Counted from the first letter of the stretch, positions 40,401 to 45,617 are shown. The stretch is DNA of 64,000 nt from Pseudomonadota bacterium (GCA_018261905.1 JAGTRU010000013.1:19818-83817), one strand, 5' to 3'. Notes: generated from the letters alone by a model not told the origin. Numbers and translations: made by a program.

Positions 40401-41994
40401 CACCGCGACCGTTCATGAAGTCCCGGCCAGTGACCCGGCCGGGCCGCTGCCGATTGGCCGCCCCTTGGCGGGCGGCCGGGTCTATATTCTCGATCCGGAT
40501 GGCAATCCGCTGCCGGAAGGCGTGCCGGGCGAACTGTTCATCGGCGGCGAGCGGGTCGCGCTTGGTTATTACGGGCAGCCGGCCCTGACGGCCGGCAGTT
40601 TCCTGGCCGATCCCTTTGCCTCGGGCGCGGAGCGCATCTACCGCAGCGGCGACCTGGCCAGTTTCATCCCGGGCAGCCAGGGGCTGATCTCCTTTCACGG
40701 GCGCCGGGATCATCAGCTCAAGATTCGCGGCTTTCGCATCGAGCTGGGCGAAATCGAAGCCACCCTGCGCGCCGCCGGTCTGCGGGATGTGATCGTCCTG
40801 GCCCGCAAGCGGGACAACGGCGAGCCCGCCCTGGTGGTTTATGCGGTGTCCGAGGGGCCGCCTGACGAGGCGGCGCTGCGCTGCTTTCTTGCCGCCCGCC
40901 TGCCCGCCGCGATGCTTCCCGGCGCTTACGTCTTTCTCGATGCCTTGCCGCTGACGGCGGGCGGCAAACTGGATCGTTCGGCCTTGCCGGCGCCCGGGCC
41001 GCTTGGCGGTGACCGACCGGAAGTCCTGGCTGATCCGACCGAACGTCAATTGGCCGGGATCTGGTGCTCGTTACTGGGTCTGCCGAGCGTTGCCCCGGGC
41101 GATGATTTCTTTCTCTGCGGCGGGCATTCGCTGCTCGCCCTCGGCTTGCTGGCGGCGCTGCGCCGCGAATTCGGTCTGCAGTTGTCGATGGCCGCGCTGT
41201 TGGCCGCGCCCAGCCTGCGTCAGCAAGCCCAACTGTTGCGCGGCGAAGCCGCAGCGGCGGCCGCCACGGTGCTCGTGCCGCTGCGCGCCGGGGTCGGGGC
41301 GCCGCTGTTCTGCCTGCATCCGGTGGGTGGCGGGGTCGGCTGCTATCGCCAACTGGCCGACCAGCTCGCGACCCGCCGTCCGATCTATGGCCTGCAATCG
41401 CCGGCCCTCGACGGGGCCATGCCGCCCGCCGATCTGCCGGCCATGGCGGCCTGTCTACTGGCCGCGCTGCGCACGGTGCAGGCGACGGGGCCTTATCACA
41501 TGATCGGTTGGTCGCTGGGCGGCGTGCTGGCCTACGAGATGGCGCAGCAACTGTCTCAGGCCGGCGAACGGGTGAAATTACTGGCCCTGATCGACAGCTA
41601 CACGCCGGCCTTGCTGAATAGTCTGGAAACAGCCGAAGGCCCGGCGGGTCTCTCGTTGGCCCAGGGCTTTGCCGAGGATCTGGCGGCGATCGAGGGGGCT
41701 GACGTCGTTCTGCCGGCGGAACAGGCGGCCCACCTGTCGGAGATTTTCCAGACCCATGCCCAGGCCCTCCGGAATTACCAGCCGGCGCCCTATGCCGGTG
41801 CCGTGCTGTTGTTTACCGCCAGCCAGCCAGCCCCTGCCGAGCCGACCCACGGCTGGCGGGAGTGGGTTCGTGGCGAACTGTCGGTGGTCGAGTTGCCAGG
41901 CGACCATTACCAACTGCTGCAGGCGCCGGGGGTGCTTCAACTGGCAGACCACCTGCTGGCCGGTCTTGATGATCCTCGCCAGTTTGCCAAATAG
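22432..41994 (+). CDS. Trans-AT PKS-NRPS, end of module 6 through modules 7-11, C-A-PCP-TE (6520 aa)
   Basis: Second giant enzyme of the assembly line, again without AT domains. It starts with a charged helix that may dock to the partner protein, then ACP6 (Ser85). Order in residues: KS 204-640, DH ~805-1080, KR 1258-1450, ACP ~1559; KS 1644-2087, ACP ~2334; KS 2406-2843, DH ~3017-3276, ACP ~3324; KS ~3400-3833, KR 4191-4380, ACP ~4493; KS0 4574-5004, ACP ~5175; condensation ~5227-5680, adenylation ~5684-6194, PCP ~6233, thioesterase ~6287-6515. KS7-KS10 have Cys and both His; KS11 has lost the first His. The terminal TE shows this protein ends the pathway. ATG 22432 follows a weak GGGA site 43 nt after the monooxygenase stop. 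Twelve nt separate its stop from the next gene. Confidence 0.95.
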   Translation: MDADKKAGQDLRDGMRNLIEQELLAKVKARRPVVPAVPAGPAAAPAAAADRRLEEDVERLAIAALGVPAERFNARENLANYGVDSIAITELMAQISRFLAISIAPTTFFEAKHLNELCAILRRRYGPAIAAHYGAAAVVAPSVRTVPPAPAPILTNRPEEARHAPPVMAAGGQPAMAKWLQRHGVHAVAATLAVAEPAALAAAPVAIIAMAGKFPQSPDLETFRAHLRQGTDCIEEIPANRWDWRAVWGDPKKGSYSNVKYGGFVPGHDLFDAAFFNISPKEAELMDPQHRLFIECVWQLIESAGYAPGALAGRKVGIFLGINLQDYVDLANRQGLMEAVQMTGLGHVFCPNRLSFLLDVHGPSQVIDTACSSSLVAVHRALMSIRHEGCEMAVAGGANLMLTATQHIMFAKVGMLSPSGRCRSFAATADGYARADGVGAILLKRLDLAERDGDRILAVIRGSAENHGGAASSLTAPNPRAQAELIIEAHRQAGIDPRSVGLIECHGTGTRLGDPIEIEGLKMAFAELYRERGLPPPSQPHCGLGSVKSNIGHAETAAGIAGLIKVVFGMADGLRYQSLHCAEPNPLIDLTDTPFQLLATARPWPRPLVDGQELPRRAALSSFGAGGANAHLVLEEYRPAAGPAWHLAGPALIPLSARNAAGLRAVASDLLAWLGQGAEQFAGLAFTLQTGRDALRHRLACVAADAAELAEQLAAYLAGDNSRVILGQVARSTADVQDTLPADQLPPLELARRWVEGAPVDWLAGWPGSPPQRLQLPTYPFQRQAFWLPTALPAAAPGGGLELRPGEPGCYFLELTGKEFFLADHRVNGVPVLPGVAYLEVVRRAAVAHGLDDFCIRQMIWQKPLAVTAPVTLEIRLLADSGAWPRVEMSSRAAGGQRQVHAQARLAAREIFARPVPGIDSLRPAQPQVFDQTRIYQAFSAIGLDYGPAHRLLHSLAVGRDAAGRPQLLGELRLPEESRASLDAFGLHPGLLDGAFQATIGLSLGQAEAETALPFALDRVEMHAPCVARMWVLVRQADQSTENAAVRALDLDLFDEAGGCLVSLHGFSTRRLAPAAEVAESTLMFAADWQELPAGPAPAAPAVFARRLAVLGAGADPGALAAVLPAWESQVLAITGATDEQRFGAAAGHLLHLLQEIGGARRPASPVLLQVLLAADQAALFGGLAGMLQTARLEYPWLCGQLLAVETLGDSAGLAALAQRAGEFPEIGEFRQVAGRLFRPAWRELAMDRPVARPWRSDGVYLITGGAGGIGRLLVGDILAQAPDARLIVVGRSAPGGELADWLAARQAAGAKLDYRVADLTDGAVVEALIAALRQQYGRLHGVMHAAGVICDQPLRQKSSVDLDRVLAPKLAGTLHLDHALGDGELDFLVLFSSLSGVFGNPGQADYAAANAFLDRFAEAREARRAAGLCQGRTVAIAWPLWRQGGMRMAADARRLMRQSTGLGELDSAAGVDALARALAGESARLMVLAGDPPRLRQRVAALHQPAAPSAPAPLSAAVEPALAGPLQAALMHSVSRQLKVAESDLDPDVELTEYGFDSISFTQLANDLNERLGLELTPTLFFEYPTLAGLGACLMADHGAAIAARLGLVAPPLAPNIETPLPPPAAPLLPPPPPTVLPPGAAEPIAIIGLSGIFPQAPDLEQFWQNLLAGRDCISEVPAERWDWRDWWGDPATQADRCKIKWGGFIDGMAEFDPGFFGLSGPEARAMDPQQRLLLTQTWRLLEGAGYAPRSLAGSRTGVFIGTADTGYGRLAAAAGMGVEGYSMTGLAPSLGPNRISYFFDFHGPSVAVETACSSALVAIHRAIEAMRGGSCDTAIAGGINALLSAEAFVGFSKAGMLAPDGRCKPFSAEADGYARGEGVGLVFLKPLAAAERDGDRILGVIRASLENHGGRAASLTAPNPRAQAELLRQTWRRAGVDPRTVSYIEAHGTGTPLGDPIEMEALGAAFADLEREAEAIYGPQPTVPCAIGSVKSNIGHLELAAGVAGLSKVLLQMAHGTLVSTLHCTTLNPYLKLADGRFQVVRENRPWVRPRDAAGRELPRRAGVSSFGFGGSNAHLVVEEYLPPPAAAAEYPVTPALILLSARTAEQLVQSARQLAAGIDDHMALAEIAWTLQVGRNAMEHRLAFAASSHAELRQRLLAFAEGRSEPGIHLGQVKANRDTLAIIDGDEEMRRAVASLPARGKHDSLLQLWVRGLLVDWPSLLNGARRPARLMLPGYPFARTRYWPGEGAAQPASSTVVDAVPAPKAAVDAEIAPLVTPATEMPPVAELPVDSAANRVARALAALVDIAARVLEVEPAVLEADTELGEYGFDSITMTGFASRTNAELGLALSPADFFEFATLARLARHIAAAPAFAAVTRSPGALPAARMAASAERRLPLSEPTDDAVAIVGISCRLPMAIDLDAFWQNLVDGRDCISEIPAERWDWREVYGDPKKEPTKTNIRWAGFIDGVFEFDPLFFGISPREAKLMDPQQRLLLTHVWKALEDAGHNPRSFAGRAVGLFVATSSSGYREMIGADTGGEGYVATGAVPSVGPNRVSYFLDWHGPSEPVETACSSSLVALHRALQAMRNGDCEMALVGGVNTIVTPEAHINFAKAGMLSPDGHCHTFSAEANGYARGEGVGMIVLRRLADAQRDGDHIYGLVRGTAINHGGRANSLTAPNTAAQSAVLKAAYQRAGVAADSVGYIEAHGTGTPLGDPVEINALKSAFRDLGVPAGATAHCGIGAVKSSIGHLELAAGMAGIIKVLLQMRHRTLVRSLHCTPLNPYIDLGGSPFFIVGENQPWPALLDEDGQEMPRRAGVSSFGFGGVNAHVVLEEYLPALSAEPVPEPGRPLIVPLSARDETRLGEQVEQLLAAVQSGRYGEADLPDLAWTLQVGREAMKYRLAVVVSSLSELAAELQAWQAGQACSVCSARVESGLPAAVRALPEMAAQWVRGAEVDWPGLAGGSRCRLSLPSYPFARDTYRIGSVPAPSTPSPLPASAALVRRTGEGEALVTLDAQAFYLRDHRVQGQRVLPGALSVELARQAHVLQHGPAPLTLTQVVWQQAVTAGDGALVMRLDLLDEPAGDAAPSRFQLRAGSAPGGVVHVQGLIGPLTGAPAPQPLAIDSLRQRCPNPAGRDWLYERYAALGLDYGPAFRVISELHLGADEFLAHLELPAAAASSETFGIHPVLLDGAFQACLGLFAAPGDGPGAARAALPFVLEQLHSYRPTPAQMWVHGRLLPGQGAVRRIDLDLADAEGRICLQVRGFSLRLLAPQPLSVPAGAPLAGAAQAYLAGLVAAEAALAVEAIEPEAALEAYGIDSIMITRLTERLEQDFGSLPKTLFFEYQTLAALAGYFLANHAGRLATLCGSQAEMPATDIARAAAPASSSASLAADEGIAIIGLAGRYPGANNLEEFWANLAAGHDAISEVPLSRWDHSRYYDPQRGVPGKTNSKWGGFIADHDCFDPLFFNMAPREAGYLDPQERLFLQCAWETLEDAGYTRASLGRATPPMSGASVGVFVGVMYEEYQLYGAESTQRGEPLALSGSAASIANRVSYFCNFHGPSLAVDSMCSSSLAAIHLACESLRAGSCDVALAGGVNLTLHPNKYLALAQGRFTSSQGRCESFGEGGDGYVPGEGVGAALLKPLSRAVADGDRIYGVIRASALNHGGKTNGYAVPNPQAQTAVIERALARAQVDPEAISYIEAHGTGTRLGDPIEIAALTRAFRSRTEARGYCAIGSVKSNIGHAESAAGIAGLSKVLLQMQHGQLVPSLHSARLNPGIDFATTPFVVQQQLAPWPRPVGGARLAGLSSFGAGGSNAHLLIEEYVAPLAAPLPAFSLANPGVFPFSARDERGLREVLRRMRQALARLDDAALPALANGLQAGREAFEQRLVLLATDRRSLLEGLDAQLLADGGLAGRVHMPPAFTLSLAQAGAVPALARQWAAGQPVDWAGLWPAGPRPRKISLPTYPFARQRCWIPGAAEATPARAVASTIEPAAARRSIPPETESGSATPPLLFAPHWQSQPCTASQPPAERRLLVFCEPRAALDASALAALASADCHLLDQRPAPVDVRYTGYAVALLGLLQDLLRERPARALLQVVVPESGEGRLFEGLAGLLRSAQLEHPALRCQLLACSASGDELLGILDQESSSDDLQVRRPAGQRWVRQWQELLPSGGAGVPWKAGGVYLITGGSGGVGLLLAEEIARRARDTVLCLVSRQAPNEALAARLSNLPAHVIHRAVDVGDAAAVAGLIAELQQTCGQLNGIVHAAGLNRDKMLLRKNAGEIREVLAPKVAGLHHLDQASAGCALDFMLLFASATGALGNPGQADYACANAWLDAFASQRNELCRQGRRQGWTLAIDWPYWQDGGMRLSAGQIEAMTAASGLLPLSTGRAMQALDLAWAAEQDQVLVLDGEAGRLRRLLQTSTEAGNGAPAATLPPPDSAGIQPAALKARTLTWLAEQLGEIIGLRPEEIDPQQTVDRYGIDSVLAMQMIEALERDLGPLAKTLLFEYPSLAQLAAALLASHGHQLAALLGDPEPPPAAASQTPDSAASLAPTSSGPTANSERDIAVLAVAGRYPGADSIEAFWDVLREGRDCVSTVPPERWDHSRLYSPEKGKPGSSYCQWGGFLSDVDCFDPAFFGLTPRDAILMDPQERLFLQTVWHLLERAGHPRSLLQEHYAARVGVYVGAMYQPYHAVETDAESRTLVSLSSHASLANRVSFFFDLQGPSVAVDNMCSSGLQAVHLAVHSLQRGECRLAIAGGVNLSLHPAKYLGLAQGGLLGSHADSRSFADGDGYLPAEGVGAVLLKPLADALRDGDPVLAVIKGSAANHGGHSAGYGVPSAEAQARLIEENLQGAGIDPRSISYVEAAANGSALGDALELRALSRAFGKFSLPPASCAIGSVKSNMGHAEAASGLAQLTKVLLQLQHRQLVPGVRETPPNPHLDFAGTPFRLQRQLAAWPRAQLDGREWPRRATVSSFGAGGSNVHLILEEAPAMALAPEAPPRAQRFPLSARDPRGLAAWRALLADYVEQHPDLSLARLAATLQYRRENLGCGCELVASTRQELLAQLTTADPSPTASGASVAPADPSLPPLVLPDYPFAREHYWLPAPAAVNGASAIDAQPSTATPDSPPEILALILDLLASELRLPPEQVTGDTSFRDLGADSMTGLRLIYGIGEATGVQLRHADLRDFPTPAALAAEVQDRQRATVTLVEPAPVATACLSEGQKGLWLWQQLYPASSAYNVPLAFRLGPVDLSALEGSCQAMLDAWPLLDQHLSATEGTAPRWQATKTAPAALLKQLPLPADVAPEAFLRARSQRPFDLFGERPIRFELLRGEPDVLLILVHHIVFDGLSALHFSRYFWQCYGCLAAGRPRPAPPVAADFAEFVGWEQAYLQSPAGQTDLAYWQEQLAGELPVLGLPADHRPEPGQALLGASLERRLPQTLNLAARASARALGIDLSAFFLGALQILLYRYTGQTDILIGVPTLGRPAQRFERSIGYFANLLAIRCGPRGELPAGEFLRTVQARLSAGLDHAAWPFAGLCQPSAAPASQGTGTRLPGQAPLDVAFAWQNFLVPEDLASLAGISLSHCGELRQEGDVPLALEIYPDGETLRLVAVFDQGRFAASRIERLLDHYQQLIASLCAQVETPLGRLEMLTPVERQQLLVDWNVAPAPAMAPGTVIDWIAGQAARTPGATALVVGDQRLTYRQLLLRAQGLALCLSNWGVRPGQPVGVLLERGADSIVALLAVLQTGAIWLPLDADSPDPRLALILQDAAPALVIAEATTWRRLPVETVPVLLIEKLPAVTEDAVLPGALSSIDPDSAAYLIYTSGSTGQPKGVAVAHRALAAHCAAVIEHYRLIPADRVLQFAALHVDAALEQILPSLACGAQLLMREREIWPAETLAAVLDEQSISVADLPPAYLRDVLLAWAREGRERVHCPRLLIVGGEALTPELVRLWRQSPLAGARLLNAYGPTETTITATVHEVPASDPAGPLPIGRPLAGGRVYILDPDGNPLPEGVPGELFIGGERVALGYYGQPALTAGSFLADPFASGAERIYRSGDLASFIPGSQGLISFHGRRDHQLKIRGFRIELGEIEATLRAAGLRDVIVLARKRDNGEPALVVYAVSEGPPDEAALRCFLAARLPAAMLPGAYVFLDALPLTAGGKLDRSALPAPGPLGGDRPEVLADPTERQLAGIWCSLLGLPSVAPGDDFFLCGGHSLLALGLLAALRREFGLQLSMAALLAAPSLRQQAQLLRGEAAAAAATVLVPLRAGVGAPLFCLHPVGGGVGCYRQLADQLATRRPIYGLQSPALDGAMPPADLPAMAACLLAALRTVQATGPYHMIGWSLGGVLAYEMAQQLSQAGERVKLLALIDSYTPALLNSLETAEGPAGLSLAQGFAEDLAAIEGADVVLPAEQAAHLSEIFQTHAQALRNYQPAPYAGAVLLFTASQPAPAEPTHGWREWVRGELSVVELPGDHYQLLQAPGVLQLADHLLAGLDDPRQFAK
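22588..22800 (+). other. PKS module 6, second half: N-terminal ACP
   Basis: A carrier domain with the modified Ser85 in YGVDSIAIT precedes the first KS of this protein. It pairs with the KS-DH* at the end of the preceding PKS to complete one split module. Confidence 0.82.
23041..27230 (+). other. PKS module 7: KS-DH-KR-ACP
   Basis: The KS has DTACSSSL (Cys371), HGTGTRLGD and SNIGH. The DH has HRVNGVPVLP (His825) and DGAFQ (Asp993). The KR has GGAGGIG and ADYAAAN with Tyr1407. The ACP Ser1559 is in GFDSI. Everything looks active, so a double bond is expected; the PfaD protein could reduce it. Confidence 0.85.
27361..29555 (+). other. PKS module 8: KS-ACP
   Basis: The KS has ETACSSAL (Cys1814), HGTGTPLGD and SNIGH, followed only by a flanking region and an ACP (Ser2334 in GFDSI). 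No reductive domain is visible, so the beta-keto group should be kept unless modified in trans. Confidence 0.83.
29647..32520 (+). other. PKS module 9: KS-DH-ACP without KR
   Basis: The KS has ETACSSSL (Cys2576), HGTGTPLGD and SSIGH. The DH has HRVQGQRVLP (His3028) and DGAFQ (Asp3195) and looks active. No KR is present here or in module 8, so the substrate of this DH is unclear. The ACP Ser3324 is in GIDSI. Confidence 0.83.
32629..36030 (+). other. PKS module 10: KS-KR-ACP
   Basis: The KS has DSMCSSSL (Cys3575), HGTGTRLGD and SNIGH. The KR has GGSGGVG and ADYACAN with Tyr4336. The ACP Ser4493 is in GIDSV. A beta-hydroxy group is expected. Confidence 0.84.
36151..38070 (+). other. PKS module 11: non-elongating KS0-ACP
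   Basis: The active Cys4743 is kept in DNMCSSGL, but the HGTGT motif is replaced by AANGSALGD, so the decarboxylation His (position 4877) is Ala. The second His motif SNMGH remains. Such KS0 domains pass the chain without elongation. The ACP (Ser5175 in GADSM) then offers it to the condensation domain. Confidence 0.85.
38110..41991 (+). other. Terminal NRPS module with thioesterase: C-A-PCP-TE
   Basis: The condensation domain has HHIVFDG (from residue 5355). The adenylation domain has YTSGSTGQPKG, NAYGPTET and GGKLDRS. Aligned to the GrsA Phe domain its ten specificity residues read D-A-E-D-I-G-A-I-T-K; two acidic pocket residues suggest, but do not prove, a basic amino acid. The PCP Ser6233 is in GGHSL. 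The TE has the nucleophile in GWSLGG (Ser6361), an Asp in LIDSY and His in GDHYQLL. One residue is condensed to the polyketide and the product is released by hydrolysis or cyclisation. Confidence 0.87.
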
Positions 41995-42006
41995 ATACTT
42001 GCCCCT

Positions 42007-42837
42007 ATGATTGGACACAAAATGCCCTCGATCCCGAATCTCACGACCTTGCCGGACGGCCGGCAAATCCACTGCGTCAATGCCTACGAAGTGGATTTTT
42101 CGGTTCACGAAATTTTCAACGACGATCTTGCCAAACATGGCATCGAACTGCCGCCGGACGGCGTTTTCCTGGACGTCGGCGCCAATATCGGCCTGTTTTC
42201 CCTGCATCTGCTCGATCTCTGTCCTGCCGCTCAGGTCTATGCCTATGAGCCGATGCCGGAAGCCTTTGCCGCCCTGGAGCGCAATCTCGCCGGCAAAGCG
42301 CAGGCTTTCGCGATGGGGCTGGGAGCGACGCCGGGGGAGATCGAGTTCGAGTACTTTCCCGGCATCACCGCGCTGTCCTCAAGCCATGGCGCGGTGCGTG
42401 AGGAACTGGTCAAGGGGATGCGGGAAATATTGTTCGGCGCACCGGCCGATCAGGAGGTGGCGGAGCTACTGGAGAAGACCGGGGCCAGCGAACGGAGCGT
42501 GGCGGACCCGGCATCGCTCGAAAGCTTGTTCTCGTCCCGCACGGTCCGGGCTTCGATCGATACGCTGGCGAACCAGATCGAGAAACATGGACTGAGCCGC
42601 ATCGACCTGCTCAAGATCGATACCGAGGGCGCCGAGAAGGATGTGCTGGCCGGCCTAGGCGAGGCCAACTGGAATCTGGTCCGGCAGTTGGTCGTCGAGG
42701 TTCACCTCGGGCGGGCCGAGACGGATCTGATGCAGCAACAAATCGCGGCACGCGGTTTTCACACCACGATCGGCCATCATCCATTGGCCAATGCCGTCAT
42801 GCCGGTTTTTCACATTTATGCTAAACGTCTCAACTAA
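42007..42837 (+). CDS. FkbM-family SAM-dependent methyltransferase (276 aa)
   Basis: Predicted O-methyltransferase of the FkbM family. The SAM motif I reads FLDVGANIGLFSL (near residue 57) and the family signature LLKIDTEGAEKDVL occurs near residue 200. It starts 12 nt after the PKS-NRPS stop and so is almost certainly in the same transcript. Likely job: methylation of a hydroxyl group of the polyketide, either on the assembly line or after release. The target cannot be told from sequence. A downstream ATG at 42022 could also be the start; both keep the whole domain. Confidence 0.87.
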   Translation: MIGHKMPSIPNLTTLPDGRQIHCVNAYEVDFSVHEIFNDDLAKHGIELPPDGVFLDVGANIGLFSLHLLDLCPAAQVYAYEPMPEAFAALERNLAGKAQAFAMGLGATPGEIEFEYFPGITALSSSHGAVREELVKGMREILFGAPADQEVAELLEKTGASERSVADPASLESLFSSRTVRASIDTLANQIEKHGLSRIDLLKIDTEGAEKDVLAGLGEANWNLVRQLVVEVHLGRAETDLMQQQIAARGFHTTIGHHPLANAVMPVFHIYAKRLN

Positions 42838-42851
42838 AAAGGGAGAGTGCA

Positions 42852-44093
42852 ATGAATGCCATCGTCGACGAGATTAACTGGTGGGGAACGCTGCAGGACA
42901 AGTCATTTCTCACCGATCCCTATCCGCAGTTGAAAGCGTGGCGTGAGCTTGGCGCCGTGCACCATGATCGGGCTTCGGATATTTACTTTGTCCTGGGGCA
43001 CAAGGAGTTCGCCAAGATGGCCCGGGCGCCGCAAATGGGTCGCGACACCAGCAAGTGGCGCGACGGTTGGGCTTCGCCGGAAGCGCGCGCGCGGAATCCC
43101 GAGTCCTATCAGTTGTTCTCCGAAATCCAGCCGCAGATGATCAACGTCAATGGCGCCGATCATGCGCGCATGCGGGGCGTTTTCGAAAACGCCTTCCGGC
43201 CGGCGGCGATTGCTGCCATGGCGCCGATGATCAAGGCCGAGGCGGACCGCCTGCTCGAAGCGCTGGGCGACGGCGGCGAGGTCGATCTGATCAAGTGCTT
43301 CGCCGCGCCAATGCCGCTACGGGTACTGTGCAATCTGCTCGACATCCCCGCCGAGATGGACGAAAGCATCCGGAACTGGAGCGCCTCGATGATCCGCGTG
43401 CTTGACATCATGACCACGCAGGAAACCCGGCATGAAGCGCTGGTGGCGCTGCACGAGTTCAAGGCCTACCTGACCGGCTTCCTGGCGGAGCGGCGGAAGG
43501 ACCCGGGCGAGGGGATCATCGCTGCCTTGCTGGCGGCTTCCGATGCCGGCATCCTGAATCCGGAGGAAACCTTGATGAACCTGGTTTCCATGTTGATCGC
43601 CGGCCATGAGACCACGGTGACCTTGATCGGCAACGGCATGCTTTCCCTGCTGCGGCATCCGGATCAATTGGCCAGACTGCGCGCCGACCGTAGCCTGACG
43701 CCGCTGGCGGTGGAGGAGTTCCTCCGCTATGAGCCGGGCGGCAACATGATCCTGCGCGTCGCCACCGAGGATTTTCCGGTGGGTGATAAGGTGATTCCCG
43801 CCGGTTGCATGGTCCTTGGCCTGATTGGTGCGGTCAACCGCGACCCGCTCAGTTTCGTCGATCCGGACCAACTGGACGTCGGCCGCAGCCCGAATCATCA
43901 CTTCACCTTTGGCGCCGGTGCGTATACCTGCATCGGTGCCGGTCTGGCCCGCCTGGAAGGACAGATCGCCTTCGACGCCTTGCTTGACCGCTTCCCCAGC
44001 ATCGAACTGGCGGGCGAGGCACGCTGGCGTCTGGACCGGGTCAATGCGCGGGGGCTGGAAAACCTGCCCGTGCGCCTGGGGAGAGGCGGGTGA
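42852..44093 (+). CDS. Cytochrome P450 (413 aa)
   Basis: Soluble bacterial class I type P450. The I-helix oxygen-activation motif AGHETT lies near residues 250-255, the K-helix/ExxR region is in VEEFLRYEP, and the haem-binding loop FGAGAYTCIG has the ligand Cys360, with Tyr where a His or Arg is more usual. Ribosome site GGGAGAG lies 6 nt before ATG 42852. The gene overlaps the next start by 4 nt. It probably hydroxylates or epoxidises the polyketide. Redox partners are not encoded in the window. Confidence 0.92.
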   Translation: MNAIVDEINWWGTLQDKSFLTDPYPQLKAWRELGAVHHDRASDIYFVLGHKEFAKMARAPQMGRDTSKWRDGWASPEARARNPESYQLFSEIQPQMINVNGADHARMRGVFENAFRPAAIAAMAPMIKAEADRLLEALGDGGEVDLIKCFAAPMPLRVLCNLLDIPAEMDESIRNWSASMIRVLDIMTTQETRHEALVALHEFKAYLTGFLAERRKDPGEGIIAALLAASDAGILNPEETLMNLVSMLIAGHETTVTLIGNGMLSLLRHPDQLARLRADRSLTPLAVEEFLRYEPGGNMILRVATEDFPVGDKVIPAGCMVLGLIGAVNRDPLSFVDPDQLDVGRSPNHHFTFGAGAYTCIGAGLARLEGQIAFDALLDRFPSIELAGEARWRLDRVNARGLENLPVRLGRGG

Positions 44094-45343
44094 TTGCTGC
44101 CGGTATCGAGGCCCTCAATGTCTACGGGGGCAGCGCCTACATCGATGTTCACGAACTGTGCCTGTACCGTGGTCTGGACATGCCGCGTTTCGAGAATCTG
44201 CTGATGAAGGAAAAGGCGGTGGCGCTGCCCTACGAGGACCCGGTCAGCTTCGCCGTCAATGCCGCCCAGCCGCTGGTCGCCGCATTGTCGGAGGAAGAGC
44301 GGGGGCGGATCGAGATGGTCATCACCTGCACCGAGTCCGGCATCGATTTCGGCAAGTCGCTGAGCACCTACGTCCATGGCCTCCTCGGGCTGAAAGCGAA
44401 CTGCCGGCTGTTCGAAATCAAGCAGGCCTGCTATTCCGGGACTGCCGGCCTGCAGATGGCGATCAATTTCATTCTCTCCGGCACCTCGCCCGGCGCCAAG
44501 GCCCTGGTTATCGCCAGTGACATTTCCCGGTTCGCGCTGGATGATGCCAGCGCCATCCAGGAATGGGCCTACTCGGAGCCGACTTCGGGGGCCGGTGCCG
44601 TGGCCGTCCTGGTTTCCGAGACGCCGGCCCTGTGGCGCATCGATCCCGGCGCCTATGGCAATCACGCCTTCGAAGTGATGGATACCTGCCGCCCCGGTCC
44701 CGACAATGAGGCGGGCAATGCCGATCTCTCGCTGATGGCCTATCTCGATTGCTGCGAGCAGGCTTATCGCGACTACGCGCGCCGGGTGGATGGCGTCGAT
44801 CTGCGCCGCAGTTTCGACTATCTGTGTTTCCACACACCCTTCGGCGGCATGGCGAAGGGGGCGCACCGCCAGTTGATGCGCAAGATCGCCAAGGCGACAC
44901 CGGCCGAAACGGAAGCCGATTTCAGCCAGCGTGTCGCGAGCAGCCTGCATTTCGGCCAGCGCGTCGGCAATACGGCAGGCGCCTCGGTCTTGCTGGCCCT
45001 GGCTGGCACGCTGGAAGTTGGCGATTTCAGTCAAGCCCGACGAATCGGCATGTTTTCCTACGGTTCGGGTTGCTGCTCGGAGTTCTACAGCGGCGTGGCC
45101 AGTGCCGAAGGCCAGGCGCGGCTGCGCCGGATGGGCATCGGGGCGGCTCTGGATCGGCGATATCGCCTGTCCATGGAAGAATATGAGACCCTGTTGCGGG
45201 GTAGCGCGGTGATTCGTTTCGGCACCCGCGACGCCGAACTCGATCATCAACTGATCCCCGGCGCCTGGCCCGCCTTTGCGGCCGGCCAGCGGCTGGTCCT
45301 GGAGCGGGTGACCGCGTACCACCGGGAATACCGCTGGGCCTGA
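44090..45343 (+). CDS. HMG-CoA synthase homologue of a polyketide beta-branching cassette (417 aa)
   Basis: Adds an acetyl (or similar) unit from a donor ACP to the beta-keto group of an ACP-bound polyketide, as PksG or CurD do. The active-site Cys114 is in KQACYSGTAG, the Glu motif TESGIDFGKS is near residue 83, and the HTPFGGM motif supplies the His. GTG 44090 overlaps the P450 stop as GTGA. Gene order HMGS-ACP-KS-ECH1 and the embedded ECH2 with tandem Trp-flagged ACPs in module 5 make a complete beta-branching set. Confidence 0.93.
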   Translation: MIAAGIEALNVYGGSAYIDVHELCLYRGLDMPRFENLLMKEKAVALPYEDPVSFAVNAAQPLVAALSEEERGRIEMVITCTESGIDFGKSLSTYVHGLLGLKANCRLFEIKQACYSGTAGLQMAINFILSGTSPGAKALVIASDISRFALDDASAIQEWAYSEPTSGAGAVAVLVSETPALWRIDPGAYGNHAFEVMDTCRPGPDNEAGNADLSLMAYLDCCEQAYRDYARRVDGVDLRRSFDYLCFHTPFGGMAKGAHRQLMRKIAKATPAETEADFSQRVASSLHFGQRVGNTAGASVLLALAGTLEVGDFSQARRIGMFSYGSGCCSEFYSGVASAEGQARLRRMGIGAALDRRYRLSMEEYETLLRGSAVIRFGTRDAELDHQLIPGAWPAFAAGQRLVLERVTAYHREYRWA

Positions 45344-45365
45344 AGACAAGAACGAAACAAGGAGA

Positions 45366-45617
45366 ATGGGTTTGGAGCGCGACGCAATTTTAGCCATCAT
45401 CATCGAACAGATTCGGGTCGTCGAGCCGGCGATGGCCGAGCGGCCAATCACGGCGGAAGATTCGATGGTCGATATCGGCATCGATTCGGTGTCTCGCCAG
45501 GATGTGCTGATCATGAGCATGGAGGCCCTCGGCCTCAACCTGCCCATGGTCCAGCTATTCGGCCCGCGCAACCTGGGCGAGCTGGCTGACCTGCTGCGGG
45601 CCAAACTTGTCGGCTGA
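45366..45617 (+). CDS. Free-standing donor acyl carrier protein of the beta-branching cassette (83 aa)
   Basis: Small ACP with the phosphopantetheine Ser in DIGIDSVSRQD. It lies between the HMG synthase and the Cys-to-Ser KS genes, as in known cassettes, where the KS decarboxylates malonyl on this carrier to acetyl and the HMG synthase uses it. A ribosome site AAGGAG lies just before the start at 45366. It overlaps the next gene by about 11 nt. Confidence 0.88.
   Translation: MGLERDAILAIIIEQIRVVEPAMAERPITAEDSMVDIGIDSVSRQDVLIMSMEALGLNLPMVQLFGPRNLGELADLLRAKLVG

Noticed and set aside
493..41994. Search for integrated acyltransferase domains
   Set aside because: No GHSxG-type AT motif with a surrounding AT domain was seen in any module; the GWSLGG near 41500 belongs to the terminal thioesterase.
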